A stretch of 64,000 nt of DNA from contig JAJFGA010000042.1 of NCBI GenBank assembly GCA_021776375.1, forward strand, positions 1-64,000, in the 5' to 3' direction. Shown in pieces: positions 17,493-26,663 of this stretch (position 1 is the stretch's first letter; each line of letters starts with the position of its first letter). Position numbers and translations under genes: made by a program. This DNA comes from Hyphococcus sp. GTDB taxonomy: Bacteria > Pseudomonadota > Alphaproteobacteria > Caulobacterales > Parvularculaceae. The notes beneath the pieces were generated by a model. The model worked only from the letters and a program-made list of their open reading frames with translations. It was not told the origin of the DNA and ran no database searches.

Positions 17493-19571
17493 TTATCGCT
17501 TTGCCCCGAACCATAATTTGCAGGCGCCCAAAAATTCGGGGAACCGCCCCATGACAGCCGAAAACGCCGCCTTCCAAGACCCGAGTTTGAAGGCGCCCCG
17601 GACCACCACAGAGGCGGCGAGCCGGAAGATAAACACGCCAGCCCCGAAGGCCAAAATCGCGCCTGCAATAAATATCGGCGGCGTCGCCGGCGAAAATTTT
17701 GTCGCCACAAGCGCTCCCAGCAAAGCTGCGATAATGATTGCTGCGGGAAATAAAAATCCCCACAAAACCGCCAACACCGTATCCATCATACCCAGACGTT
17801 CCGGCGGCCCGCCATGCAGCGATGCGCAATAGGCGTTTTCAAACCCTCGCCTGCGAGCTTGCGCCCACCAACCACCGGGCTTTGCTTCAGGTCGGCCCAG
17901 CGCCATCCCTTCGTCCAGGCGCCAGATCCGGGCCCCGCGCCGCCGCAGGCGGACACATAAGTCCTCTGTTTCCGCCGTCAACAGATCACCGCGAAAACCA
18001 CCCGCCGCTTCAAAGCTCTCCACCCGCATCAACGCCGACCCGCCATAGACACACTGGATCTCGCCTTCGTCATCGGCTTGATCGCGCGCGCCCGTCGGCG
18101 CTGCGACCAGTTTCGATCCGCTATGAGACTTTACGGCGCCGGTCACGATCGAGACTTCCGGCCGCCGCGCCATAAATTTTTCCGCAATTGCAATCCAGTC
18201 CGGGTCAAGAGCAATTTCCGCATCGACAAACTGAACATATTGCAGATGTGGCGCGATCTTTTTCAGCTGGCGATAACCGGCATTGCGCGCGCGCCCCGCT
18301 GGGGTGAATGAACGCTCTGGTCCCTCGGCGATAACAGCGCCCGCCCGCTTGGCTATTACCGTTGCATCCGGCGCTCCGCCTACCGCCACAAAAACGATGG
18401 CGCGCCCGTCGCCCGCCGAGCGGATCGCCGCTTCCGGCGAAGTTTTATTGTTGGAGGCAACGACAACCACGCCGGTTATGGATGATTCTTCTTTTACCCC
18501 GGAAAACCGCGGCATCGTCTCACGCGACTGGTCACTGGCGCGCTGCGCAACCTCGACGATGACGTCGTCGGCGCGGTTTTCAATCTCAAAATTGTCATCG
18601 TGTAGCGGCGCTGGCGGCGGGCGCCGATCATCACGCTGCGCGGCTATAGCCTCGTCATTATCTTTGCGGCGGCTTTTTTTTGGATTATCTGCAAACGCAT
18701 CAATGCCAACCTCGCTAGCCGGTCTTAGCGGCGGCGCGGCGGCATCATCAGACGCCAGCCCAAATACGCCAAATTCTGACTTGTCACGAATAACATTGCG
18801 AATCGTCTCCACGCCAACAACTAACTCCTCAGCGGAAAACGCATAGACAAGAGCCGTATCGGTGATGATATTAATGACCCGTGGAACGCCGCGGGAATGC
18901 TCTGCAATTGAGTCTATAGCGCGATCGGTAAACACACGTCGCCGGCAACCGGCGATCGCCAATCGCGTGTCGATATAGGCGTGAACCTCTTCTACATTGA
19001 GCGGCGTAAGATGAAAATCCGAACCGACGCGCTGCGCCAGCTGCAACAGCTCCGGCTTGTTGAGGATCTCTTTCAATTCCGGCTGCCCAACCAATATAAG
19101 CTGCAAAAGCTGATCTTTGCCCGCGTTGATATTGGAAAGCATGCGCAATTCTTCGAGCATGTCGGTGGACAGATTTTGCGCCTCGTCAATGATCAGAACA
19201 ACGCGCCGGCCTTTGGAATATTCACTGATGAAGAAAGACTGCAGCTGAGAGAAAAGCTCAACATGGGTCTTGCCCGCGAACGGCTCACCAAAACCCATCA
19301 GCACCCAGCTTAAAAGGTCGCCCCGACCTTGCTGGATGTTCGACAACAGCGCAACGGTATGAGTGTCGGACAACTGATCGAGCAAACGATGAACAAGGGT
19401 GGTCTTGCCGCACCCGACCTCGCCGGTAATGACCGATATACCGGCATGGTTGAGGACGCCATATTCGAGCATCGCATAGGCAAGCCTGTGGGTCCGGCCC
19501 CAATATAAAAATGCGGGGTCGGGCTGGATCGAAAACGGCTTTTCACTCAGGCCAAAAAATTGTTCGTACAT
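17493..19571 (-). CDS. AAA ATPase (ExeA/XrtA-associated type) fused to a membrane-anchored glycosyltransferase-like domain
   Basis: A 692-residue two-part protein. Residues 1-270 form an ExeA/GspA-like ATPase: the N-terminal MYEQFFGLSEKPF, Walker A GEVGCGKTT (50-58), Walker B VVLIIDEAQNL (124-134) and RGVPRVINI near 230. Residues about 275-370 are a charged low-complexity linker. The rest resembles a GT-A transferase: FVDAEI as the DxD-like site, YGGSALMRVESFEAAGGF, and TEDLCVRLRRRGARIWRL. Two membrane segments follow near 600-650. The ATPase is the kind found in PEP-CTERM/XrtA EPS clusters as a separate protein of about 350 residues. The reading frame is continuous, so the fusion is not a sequencing artefact of stops. 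The GT part lacks an obvious QxxRW motif. Confidence 0.85.
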   Translation of the reverse strand: MYEQFFGLSEKPFSIQPDPAFLYWGRTHRLAYAMLEYGVLNHAGISVITGEVGCGKTTLVHRLLDQLSDTHTVALLSNIQQGRGDLLSWVLMGFGEPFAGKTHVELFSQLQSFFISEYSKGRRVVLIIDEAQNLSTDMLEELRMLSNINAGKDQLLQLILVGQPELKEILNKPELLQLAQRVGSDFHLTPLNVEEVHAYIDTRLAIAGCRRRVFTDRAIDSIAEHSRGVPRVINIITDTALVYAFSAEELVVGVETIRNVIRDKSEFGVFGLASDDAAAPPLRPASEVGIDAFADNPKKSRRKDNDEAIAAQRDDRRPPPAPLHDDNFEIENRADDVIVEVAQRASDQSRETMPRFSGVKEESSITGVVVVASNNKTSPEAAIRSAGDGRAIVFVAVGGAPDATVIAKRAGAVIAEGPERSFTPAGRARNAGYRQLKKIAPHLQYVQFVDAEIALDPDWIAIAEKFMARRPEVSIVTGAVKSHSGSKLVAAPTGARDQADDEGEIQCVYGGSALMRVESFEAAGGFRGDLLTAETEDLCVRLRRRGARIWRLDEGMALGRPEAKPGGWWAQARRRGFENAYCASLHGGPPERLGMMDTVLAVLWGFLFPAAIIIAALLGALVATKFSPATPPIFIAGAILAFGAGVFIFRLAASVVVRGAFKLGSWKAAFSAVMGRFPEFLGACKLWFGAKR

Positions 19572-19633
19572 ATCAGCTTGTCAAATCAGCACGCGCATGG
19601 GCGTCCTCAAGGTAAATGGATTTGCGCCCCTGT

Positions 19634-22078
19634 CTATTCCTGACTGAGAAGAGCGCGCACCTCAGTTTCATATCGAAAATTCTCTCCACCGGCTTCGAGC
19701 GCTTTGTTCAAATTGATTCGACCGAGCGCCGCCTCACCGGCGGCGATTTGCGTGGCGCCCAAATGGTAGAGTATCTCTCCATTATTCGCCGCCGCTGACG
19801 CTTTGGTTAGAAACTCCAGCGCACGGTTATATTGCCCGGCGCGGTAATAGGCCCAGCCTACCGTATCCTGGACCAGCGCACTTTCATCGTTTTCAAGCAC
19901 GCGGGCGACTTCGAGCGCGCGTGCGATGCCCTCTGCATCATTACGCAAATCGCTCGACAGGCTGACAAAATTGTTAGCAACGATGCGATCATTGGGACGC
20001 GTTTCAATCAGGTCACTATAGATAACAAGCGCTTGTTCCAAATTTCCAGCGGTCACCAGATAGTCTGCCTTAAAGAACTGCAGCGCAGCGTTATCCGGCG
20101 CTTTTGAAAGACCGCCCTCAATAAGCGCGGTCGCTTTATCGCGTTCGCCGCGAGCAACATAGTACCGGTAAAGAAGTTCAAACGCCTCGCCACGGGAAGG
20201 CTCGATATCGACAGCCTCAAGTAGAACCGCCTCGCCGGCGGCCGTGTCGTCGCGGGCGCCGTAGGTTCGCGCAAGCAGCACACGGGCGTCGTAATTTTTT
20301 GCATCCGATGTAATAACATTTTTTAAGAACTGTTCCGCTTCATCGGTGCGATCCGCATTTAAGTAAGCAGAGATAAGCATCGCCAATGGCCGGCTTTCCA
20401 AAGGCGCATTTTCATTTTGCACCGACAGCATGTCGATGATCTGGTCATATTCGCCAAGACCGCTCAATGCAACGGTGCGTATTTTACTTGCGAGATCATT
20501 TTCAGCGGCCACATCAAGCGACTCGAGAATAGATGCAATTTCGTCCGCACCCTGCCAGTCTTGAATATTCAAGCGCACAGCGGCGAGTAGTCTCAGGTTT
20601 TCCAAATCCCCGGGGAAAGCCGCAAGCGACTGCACTAATATATCTTCAGCGCGCCTCGAATCGCCGTGCCTGGTCAAGAATTTTGCGTAAACATTTGCAA
20701 TGCGCGCTTTTTTACCGCTTGTATCATATGCTTTTGCAAGTTCGGCGCGGGCAAAGTCTATATTGTTCTGACGCTCGAACGCACTCGACATTAACACCAT
20801 CGCTTCAATCAGGTCGGGACTATTGTTGAGCGCGGTGCGCAAATCAGCGATGCCGCTGTCAAATTTTCCATCGTCAAGCAGAAAACTCGCTCGCCGGACG
20901 AGCGCGTCTGTATTGCTGCCATCGGCGGCAAGAATTTCATCTACAAGCGCCTCAGCTTTGTCGCGATCGCCATCACGCAAATACAAAAGTACGAGCTTAT
21001 TTTTTGCACGCAATACAATTGCAGCGTCATCAGACTTCATCAACGGCGCAAGCGCCGCGATAGATTTATCCAAAGCCCCCCGCTCATAGAGCAGGTCAAC
21101 CAATGCAAACCTCAAATCATGGTTTTCCGGTTGTGCTTCAACAAAAGTGCGAAGCTGGTCTTCGGCGATATCCGCACCATCTTTTGCATTCACAATCCGT
21201 ACGACATCAAGCTTGGCTTCATTATTCTCAGGATTCAGGTCGGCAAAGATTTCCATTTGTTCCTTGGCGGCGGCAAAATCCTTCCGTTTAATGAACTCCA
21301 AAGCATAAGCACGCCTGTAGACCGGTTCTTCAGGGAAAAGCTCAACCAGCCCCTTGAAACCCTCAAGAATACCTTCCGTGCGACCTAGCTGCGACAAAAT
21401 TTGGATGCGCAGGAGCTGAAGCATGGCGATTTTTGGGTCAATGTTAAGCGCGCGATCAAGCTCAGCGATTGCGCCTTCCAAATCATCTTGCATGCCACGC
21501 GCAGTCGCAAGGACGGTAGTCGCTTCGACATGCGTCGGTTCGACGGCTATGACCTGCCTTGCCAGTTTGACGGCGCCTTCGGTATCGCCGAGGCGCAACA
21601 AGACGCCGGATTTTAATCCAATGGCGTTAACTGAAGCCGGGTCAATCGCCAGCGCCTTTTCAGCGGACTCAAGCGCGGCCGTCTCATCACTACCGATCAA
21701 ATAAATTTTTCCGAGCTGAATGTGAGCGAAGATATTGTCTGGCTCGAGCCGCACGATCCGTTGATACAACCCGAACATCGCTTTAAGGTTTTGCTTGCTT
21801 TCGGCAATCTCAGCCATGCCGATCAACGCAGGAACGTAACTCTCGTCAATTTTCAAAACATTTTGGAATTGAACATTGGCTTTTCCGTACTCGCCTTTTT
21901 CAAGAAATTCCTGTCCGCTGGAGTAATATTTCTCAATCTTAGCTTCCGGCGACGAGCAGGCCGAAGAAAACATGCTGAGAGCGGCAATGGCTGCGATCTG
22001 GATCCGGCGCACATTTTTTCCGCGCTGCGCGAAACTGCGTTGCCGGCCGATTAAGTGTTGGTTCATTTTTCTAGACAT
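19634..22078 (-). CDS. PrsT-like TPR-repeat lipoprotein of EPS/PEP-CTERM systems
   Basis: An 814-residue protein with a basic N-terminus, a hydrophobic segment and a lipobox ending SSAC (about residue 41), so a lipoprotein. From about residue 50 it is a continuous array of TPR-type helical repeats (for example SSGQEFLEKGEYGKANVQF and GWAYYRAGQYNRALEFL). Size and start are typical of the PEP-CTERM-system TPR protein PrsT, thought to support assembly or export of EPS. AGGGGG lies 6 nt before ATG 22078. It sits between the WecG-STAS and ATPase-GT genes, 59 and 62 nt apart. Confidence 0.85.
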   Translation of the reverse strand: MSRKMNQHLIGRQRSFAQRGKNVRRIQIAAIAALSMFSSACSSPEAKIEKYYSSGQEFLEKGEYGKANVQFQNVLKIDESYVPALIGMAEIAESKQNLKAMFGLYQRIVRLEPDNIFAHIQLGKIYLIGSDETAALESAEKALAIDPASVNAIGLKSGVLLRLGDTEGAVKLARQVIAVEPTHVEATTVLATARGMQDDLEGAIAELDRALNIDPKIAMLQLLRIQILSQLGRTEGILEGFKGLVELFPEEPVYRRAYALEFIKRKDFAAAKEQMEIFADLNPENNEAKLDVVRIVNAKDGADIAEDQLRTFVEAQPENHDLRFALVDLLYERGALDKSIAALAPLMKSDDAAIVLRAKNKLVLLYLRDGDRDKAEALVDEILAADGSNTDALVRRASFLLDDGKFDSGIADLRTALNNSPDLIEAMVLMSSAFERQNNIDFARAELAKAYDTSGKKARIANVYAKFLTRHGDSRRAEDILVQSLAAFPGDLENLRLLAAVRLNIQDWQGADEIASILESLDVAAENDLASKIRTVALSGLGEYDQIIDMLSVQNENAPLESRPLAMLISAYLNADRTDEAEQFLKNVITSDAKNYDARVLLARTYGARDDTAAGEAVLLEAVDIEPSRGEAFELLYRYYVARGERDKATALIEGGLSKAPDNAALQFFKADYLVTAGNLEQALVIYSDLIETRPNDRIVANNFVSLSSDLRNDAEGIARALEVARVLENDESALVQDTVGWAYYRAGQYNRALEFLTKASAAANNGEILYHLGATQIAAGEAALGRINLNKALEAGGENFRYETEVRALLSQE

Positions 22079-22137
22079 TTACTTCCCCCTCAACAGGTCC
22101 AAAATTTTTCGATCTCACTACTATGCTCTGCCGCTTA

Positions 22138-23406
22138 TTATGCCGTAGCGGCGCGCCCGGTATCCAAAATCTGTTCATCAGCCGGCGCCGACTGGCGATA
22201 ATTCATGGCGTTCGCCCGCAGGACCGCTGATTGAGAAGCGGTCGCTCCGTCTACGTAAAGCTTCCGGCCGCTTCTGGCGACATGTTTTTCCAACATCAAG
22301 ACCAGCCCAAGAAAAGACCGGTCAAATTGGGTCACCGCAGAAACATCAAGCGCAACGTCGCTCCCTGACGAGGCGGCGCTTCGAAACGCCTTGCGCGCTG
22401 CGGAAAGGCTTGCCCTCGTAAAGGCCCCGGAAAGAACGATTGTGCTACACGATGCATCGCGGCGGATATCCGCCGTCGCCGGGTCGTCGCCGCCAGCATG
22501 CCGATGGCGCAGCGCCAGCAGCTGTGGCGCGAAACGACGAACTGCGAGCCCAATCAGCGCAGCGCCATCATTAAGATAACGCCGCCACAAAGCCGGCTCT
22601 TCCTTGATCCGCCAGAGCCATTCCAGGCCCAGTTTTTTGACCATCTCTGGCGCACGGGCGATCTGGCCGGCGGTAAAATCCACCACCGCGCCAAGATGGG
22701 CGATCACCGGCGCTTCCAATTGATCCTTGTTGCGGTCAATCCAGGCCTGACCTTTCGCTGCACCCAGCGCGACAACGACAAAGTCCGGGCGCGCAGCGTT
22801 AATCTCAGCGATTATTTCTGGCGCGCTCATAGTCTCAACGTCCCCAAATCCCGGATTGAGGCAACCAACCGCCTCAACGCCGCCTTGTTCTTTGTTCAAA
22901 GCCGCAACGGCCGCCGCGCCCGCGCCATCGCGTCCGCCGAAGAAAAACACACGCGTCCGGCGCGCGCCGAAACCCGGACGCCGGCGCAAAGCTTCAAATA
23001 TATCAGCGCCCGCCACCCGCGACGGCGCCGGAACGCCCAGCATTTTCGCCATCGCAACCAGCGGCGCACCATCGATAAAACTAAGATCAGCCTCAAGAAC
23101 CTCGCGACGTGCGGCGCCGTCCTTCAAGACCCGCACAAGCCAATTCACATTCGGCGTGACAAAAGAAAGCTTCTGCCCAGTGCGCACCGCCGCATCGATC
23201 TCGGCAACCGCCCGGTCAACAGTAGCGACATCAACGGGAAGGCCCAACAGGCACCAAACATCACGGTCAAAATCATCATGCGGTGAGAGACGTGTCGCCC
23301 GATCAGCAACGCCAACCAGTCCCGGCTGAGGCGGGGATTGCACGGCCGGGTCTAGTTCGGCGGCGTGGTCTTGCGCCGAAGAAGATTTTGCCCGGAATTC
23401 CGCCAT
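22138..23406 (-). CDS. WecG/TagA/CpsF-family glycosyltransferase with a C-terminal STAS domain
   Basis: A 422-residue fusion. Residues about 48-295 form the GT26 domain: FVTPNVNWLVRV (82-93), FIDGAPLV (110-117), VFFFGGRDGAG (153-163), VALGAAKGQ and GLEWLWRIKEEP (260-271). It would add N-acetylmannosaminuronic acid or a similar sugar to a lipid-linked intermediate. Residues about 318-400 match a STAS fold (TIVLSGAFT, VALDVSAVTQFD, SGRKLYVDGA), the fold of anti-sigma-factor antagonists and transporter regulatory domains. The usual phosphorylatable DSSG turn reads FDRSFLG. It is the first gene of the leftward EPS run, divergent from the chain-length determinant gene. Confidence 0.85.
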   Translation of the reverse strand: MAEFRAKSSSAQDHAAELDPAVQSPPQPGLVGVADRATRLSPHDDFDRDVWCLLGLPVDVATVDRAVAEIDAAVRTGQKLSFVTPNVNWLVRVLKDGAARREVLEADLSFIDGAPLVAMAKMLGVPAPSRVAGADIFEALRRRPGFGARRTRVFFFGGRDGAGAAAVAALNKEQGGVEAVGCLNPGFGDVETMSAPEIIAEINAARPDFVVVALGAAKGQAWIDRNKDQLEAPVIAHLGAVVDFTAGQIARAPEMVKKLGLEWLWRIKEEPALWRRYLNDGAALIGLAVRRFAPQLLALRHRHAGGDDPATADIRRDASCSTIVLSGAFTRASLSAARKAFRSAASSGSDVALDVSAVTQFDRSFLGLVLMLEKHVARSGRKLYVDGATASQSAVLRANAMNYRQSAPADEQILDTGRAATA

Positions 23407-23976
23407 ATAAGTGCGCCTTTTACATTCTGGTTAACAAAAACAGCGTTCCAAACTGAACCCTGCGCCGACGTTAACGACCCTGCGACCGCTCATCTGGCCA
23501 GTATTGAGCAAAGCCCGGGCCAGCTTTTCGCCTGCCCGTCTGGGCTCGGGTCCGGGCCAGCGGGCATGGAAAAGAACGCCCGCGCCAAAATCCGCCGCCA
23601 GCATGCTTAACCCATTATACCAGCATTTCAGTCAGTAAATTAACCTAAGGACGGGCTAGCGACAAAGGCCAAACGGCGATCATGTCCCCAAAATCGTCTT
23701 TGGCGGCCGAATTGGCGTCTTGCGCGCGCCAATTGCGGCATTCCGTCAGATATGAGGAGTTGCAGCAGCAGCCTTGTGAAGATTATATTACGCCAAATAT
23801 CGCAGCCAAACGAATAGCTTAGCCGATGGCAGGCGGCGATCTGGCAGCGATTTGTTAACCGGCCTAAAGCTTGCAACCAAAGCTTGCAGTCTAGGGCTTG
23901 CAACCATGGCCTGTAAGACGAATAACGGCCACATTGGCATGATATCTAGCGCTGCGTTGAATCGGGAAGTTCCAGA
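23407..23976. other. 570-nt divergent promoter region of the EPS cluster
   Basis: The region separates the leftward wecG-like run from the rightward chain-length/kinase pair. No ORF in it has a plausible product. It holds three copies of GCTTGCA at 23869-23906, TTAAC half-sites near 23429, 23471, 23609, 23640 and 23854, and a GC-rich inverted stretch near 23513-23575. Control of EPS production is probably exercised here. Confidence 0.55.
23869..23906 (+). repeat. Three phased direct repeats of GCTTGCA
   Basis: Copies begin at 23869, 23882 and 23896; the first and third extend to the identical GCTTGCAACCA. Spacing is 13 and 14 nt, and the block ends about 70 nt before the chain-length gene start. 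Such phased repeats are typical of sites for a response regulator or other activator; the regulator is unknown. Confidence 0.5.
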
Positions 23977-25596
23977 ATGGGCGACGAATTTTCACTTGAA
24001 GATGTGCTGATCATCCTGCAGCGCCGATTTTGGTATTTCCTGATCCCCGTGCTGATAATTGCACCGATCGGCATTTTGACAGTGATGTTGCTGCCGCCAA
24101 AATACACAGCGAGAGGCACTATCCTGGTTGAATCGCAGCAAATTCCAACAGAATTTATCCGCTCAACCGTCAACGCCTATGCCCAGGAGCGCATCCAGAC
24201 CATCCGCCAAAGGGTGATGACCCGTAACCGGCTGCTTCAAGTCGCCGACAAATATACCGTTTTTCCTCGCACCACACGGTTGTCTGAAAGCGAGCGCGTC
24301 GACTTGATGCGAGACGGCCTTGATGTTTCGCTGATTACTATTGACCGCGGGCGGCGCTCAGCCAAGGACGGCACGATTGCCTTCACCATTTCCTATACTG
24401 ACCGGGACCCGGCCAAAGCGTATCTGGTCGCCAATGAATTCATGACGCTTTTTCTCAGTGAAGATGTCAGCACACGAACTGCGGGCGCTTCCAATACGAC
24501 CGAATTTTTTGAACGCGAAGCGGCGAAATTGCGCTCGGAAGTCAGTGCGATTGAAAGCCGCATCTCCAATTTCAAAGTCGAGAATGCGGATGCATTACCG
24601 GAACATCTCAACATGCATCTGGACATGCTGGAACGCACAACACGCGAACTGACCGGTACGCAACGATCAATCGAATCCCTGGAAGAGGAAAAACGGTTTT
24701 TAGAGACACAACTGGTCTCCAATGTCCGTCCTGAAAATGGTTTGTCACAAGAATTATTGCGCCTTGAGGGAGAACTGGCGCGACTGCGCGGAACCTATCT
24801 CGACACTTATCCGGAAATTCAGGCCAAACGCGACGAGATCGCCGCCATAAAACGCCAGATGGCGCCAAGCGCAGATATTCAACGGCTGCGCACAGCCTTA
24901 CGTGACGCCGAGGCGACGTTGTTTTCAACCGAACGAGCCGCCGCCCCTAACGCCGACGACATCGCCGCCGCTGAGGTCGCGGTCGAGACCGCACGCGATG
25001 CGCTCAGCCAAAGAATCTCGCGTGACACCCGCAACGGGGCGACAGACATTTCCGGCGTGCAAATGGAAGGCCGGCTCGCGGTTATTGAAAACCGCATCCG
25101 CATGCTGGATCGCTCCGCGGACGGTCTGCGCGGCCAGATAAAAGAGTATGAGGCGCGCATTGGCAGAACACCGGCGGTTGAGCGTGATCTTGCCGGCCTG
25201 ACGCGCGATTACGAAAACATGTTCCGGGAGTATCAGGAGGTTCGCGGCAAACAGCAGGACGCCCAACTTGCCGAAAATCTTGAGGAAAATCGGCAGGCTG
25301 AAAAATTTTCCATTCTTGAGCCAGCGCTGCGGCCGGATCGCCCGACCAGCCCCGACCGTATAAAACTCAGCATCCTTGCTATTTTTGCCTCTCTTGCCGC
25401 CGGCGGCGGCATTGGCCTTGCCACGGAATTGTTGTTTTCCACCGTCCGCGGCCGCAATCATGTGGCCGGCCTGGTGGACGAGCATCCCATCGCCGTCATT
25501 CCTTATATACCCGGCGACAAAGGTAACAAACCGCCGCTTCTTTCATTGTTCAAACGGCGTAAGAGTGGCGTCGGTAATGTGCCGGAAGCGGCTTAA
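23977..25596 (+). CDS. Polysaccharide chain-length determinant (XrtA-system / GumC-like Wzz)
   Basis: A 539-residue polysaccharide co-polymerase. There are two membrane segments (about residues 18-38 and 465-485) flanking a long periplasmic coiled-coil region (about 170-440). The N-terminal periplasmic part (GTILVESQQIPTEFIRSTV, then RIQTIRQRVMTRNRLL) is the hallmark of chain-length proteins from PEP-CTERM/XrtA EPS loci. It would set polymer length with the tyrosine kinase encoded 23 nt downstream. It is the first gene of the rightward operon. Confidence 0.9.
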   Translation: MGDEFSLEDVLIILQRRFWYFLIPVLIIAPIGILTVMLLPPKYTARGTILVESQQIPTEFIRSTVNAYAQERIQTIRQRVMTRNRLLQVADKYTVFPRTTRLSESERVDLMRDGLDVSLITIDRGRRSAKDGTIAFTISYTDRDPAKAYLVANEFMTLFLSEDVSTRTAGASNTTEFFEREAAKLRSEVSAIESRISNFKVENADALPEHLNMHLDMLERTTRELTGTQRSIESLEEEKRFLETQLVSNVRPENGLSQELLRLEGELARLRGTYLDTYPEIQAKRDEIAAIKRQMAPSADIQRLRTALRDAEATLFSTERAAAPNADDIAAAEVAVETARDALSQRISRDTRNGATDISGVQMEGRLAVIENRIRMLDRSADGLRGQIKEYEARIGRTPAVERDLAGLTRDYENMFREYQEVRGKQQDAQLAENLEENRQAEKFSILEPALRPDRPTSPDRIKLSILAIFASLAAGGGIGLATELLFSTVRGRNHVAGLVDEHPIAVIPYIPGDKGNKPPLLSLFKRRKSGVGNVPEAA

Positions 25597-25619
25597 CCAT
25601 TTCCGATTAGGTTGGTGTC

Positions 25620-26441
25620 ATGGATCGAATAAGACAAGCAGTAACGCGCGCGCGCGGCGGCGAAAAACAAGCCGCCCCGACGGTGGCGAAACACCCGGGC
25701 GCGCCGCATTTAGCTTCCAGAAACGTCGGCGGCGATCATCCGCTATCGGATGATCGTTTTGCACATGTTGCCTGCAATCTTGAGAAATTTGGCGCCCATC
25801 GCATCATTTCCAATGAGCAAGACCCGGTTCTCAACGCATATCGTGTTCTTCGCACTCGTGTTCTACAGAAAATGGACGCCGCAGGCTGGAAGACAATCGC
25901 CGTTGTTTCACCCGGCGCCGGAGCTGGCAAAACCGTTACCGCTATTAATCTGGCGATTGCCATCGGCGCGAAGACCGGCGCCCATCCGGTGCTCGCCGAC
26001 CTCGATTTTTACCGGCCCAGTGTCTCACGGTATCTCGGATTTCGCGAGCCGCCTTCCCTGGTCGACTATTTTGAAGGCAAACGCAGCCTCGACGAAGTCA
26101 CGGTCCGGCCAGATCTGGGCGATTTGCTGGTGATGCCTAATGAGCGCGTGACCCGCAGAGGCGCGGAATTTTTAACCTCCGACCAAGCCGATCAGTTGAT
26201 CCACACCGCGACCAACACTTACCACTCGCGCATCTTAATTTTTGATATGTCACCGCTGCTCGGCTGCGACGACACCCTCGCCTTCCTACCCAAAGTCGAT
26301 TGTGTCCTGCTAGTTGCTGCGAGCGGCCAGACCCGCGTATCGGAATTAAAGGAAGCCAAACGCATCCTCGCCAAAACGAATGTTATCGGTACCGTCTTGA
26401 ATAAATCGCCGCGCGCGCTCATGGCCAACCAATATTATTAA
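25620..26441 (+). CDS. Tyrosine autokinase of EPS biosynthesis (BY-kinase, CpsD/XrtA-associated type)
   Basis: A 273-residue cytoplasmic kinase partner of the chain-length protein. Walker A SPGAGAGKT (97-105), Walker A' ADLDFYRP (126-133) and Walker B ILIFDMSP (about 202-209) are present. BY-kinases phosphorylate a C-terminal tyrosine cluster to control polymerisation. Here the only C-terminal tyrosines are the last two residues (NQYY), so the cluster is minimal. The N-terminal 60 residues are variable, with a conserved-looking NEQDPVLNAYRVLRTR (65-80). It is 23 nt after the chain-length gene and ends the rightward EPS pair. Confidence 0.88.
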   Translation: MDRIRQAVTRARGGEKQAAPTVAKHPGAPHLASRNVGGDHPLSDDRFAHVACNLEKFGAHRIISNEQDPVLNAYRVLRTRVLQKMDAAGWKTIAVVSPGAGAGKTVTAINLAIAIGAKTGAHPVLADLDFYRPSVSRYLGFREPPSLVDYFEGKRSLDEVTVRPDLGDLLVMPNERVTRRGAEFLTSDQADQLIHTATNTYHSRILIFDMSPLLGCDDTLAFLPKVDCVLLVAASGQTRVSELKEAKRILAKTNVIGTVLNKSPRALMANQYY

Positions 26442-26551
26442 CCAAACCTTTCTCAGAAAACGCGATAGCATCAGCGCCAAAATCCGGCCCTAAACGCTGG
26501 TCTCAGAGCTTCAGACCCCAAAACCTTCAATAATTTTGGATTTGACTGGGT

Positions 26552-26589
26552 TGGCCGCTTGATCCGGCCAGTAAACCACCCAGTATAAT
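26552..26589 (+). promoter_or_regulatory. Candidate promoter with overlapping palindrome before the RND operon
   Basis: A perfect -10 hexamer TATAAT (26584-26589) is preceded by TTGATC (26559-26564) at a long 19-nt spacing. TGGCCG (26552-26557) and CGGCCA (26565-26570) form an inverted repeat over the -35 element, a possible repressor site. This placement fits a translation start at 26664 rather than 26592. Confidence 0.4.
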
Positions 26590-26663
26590 GAATGGTGAAG
26601 ATCATATTCACCGAATTGTCAGCGTTTTACCGTAATAGAACCGCTGCTTTACATCGGGCCGAT

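Noticed and set aside
23365-23903. Small ORFs on both strands of the EPS divergent promoter region
   Set aside because: No ribosome-binding site, biased composition and no recognisable protein features; treated as non-coding.
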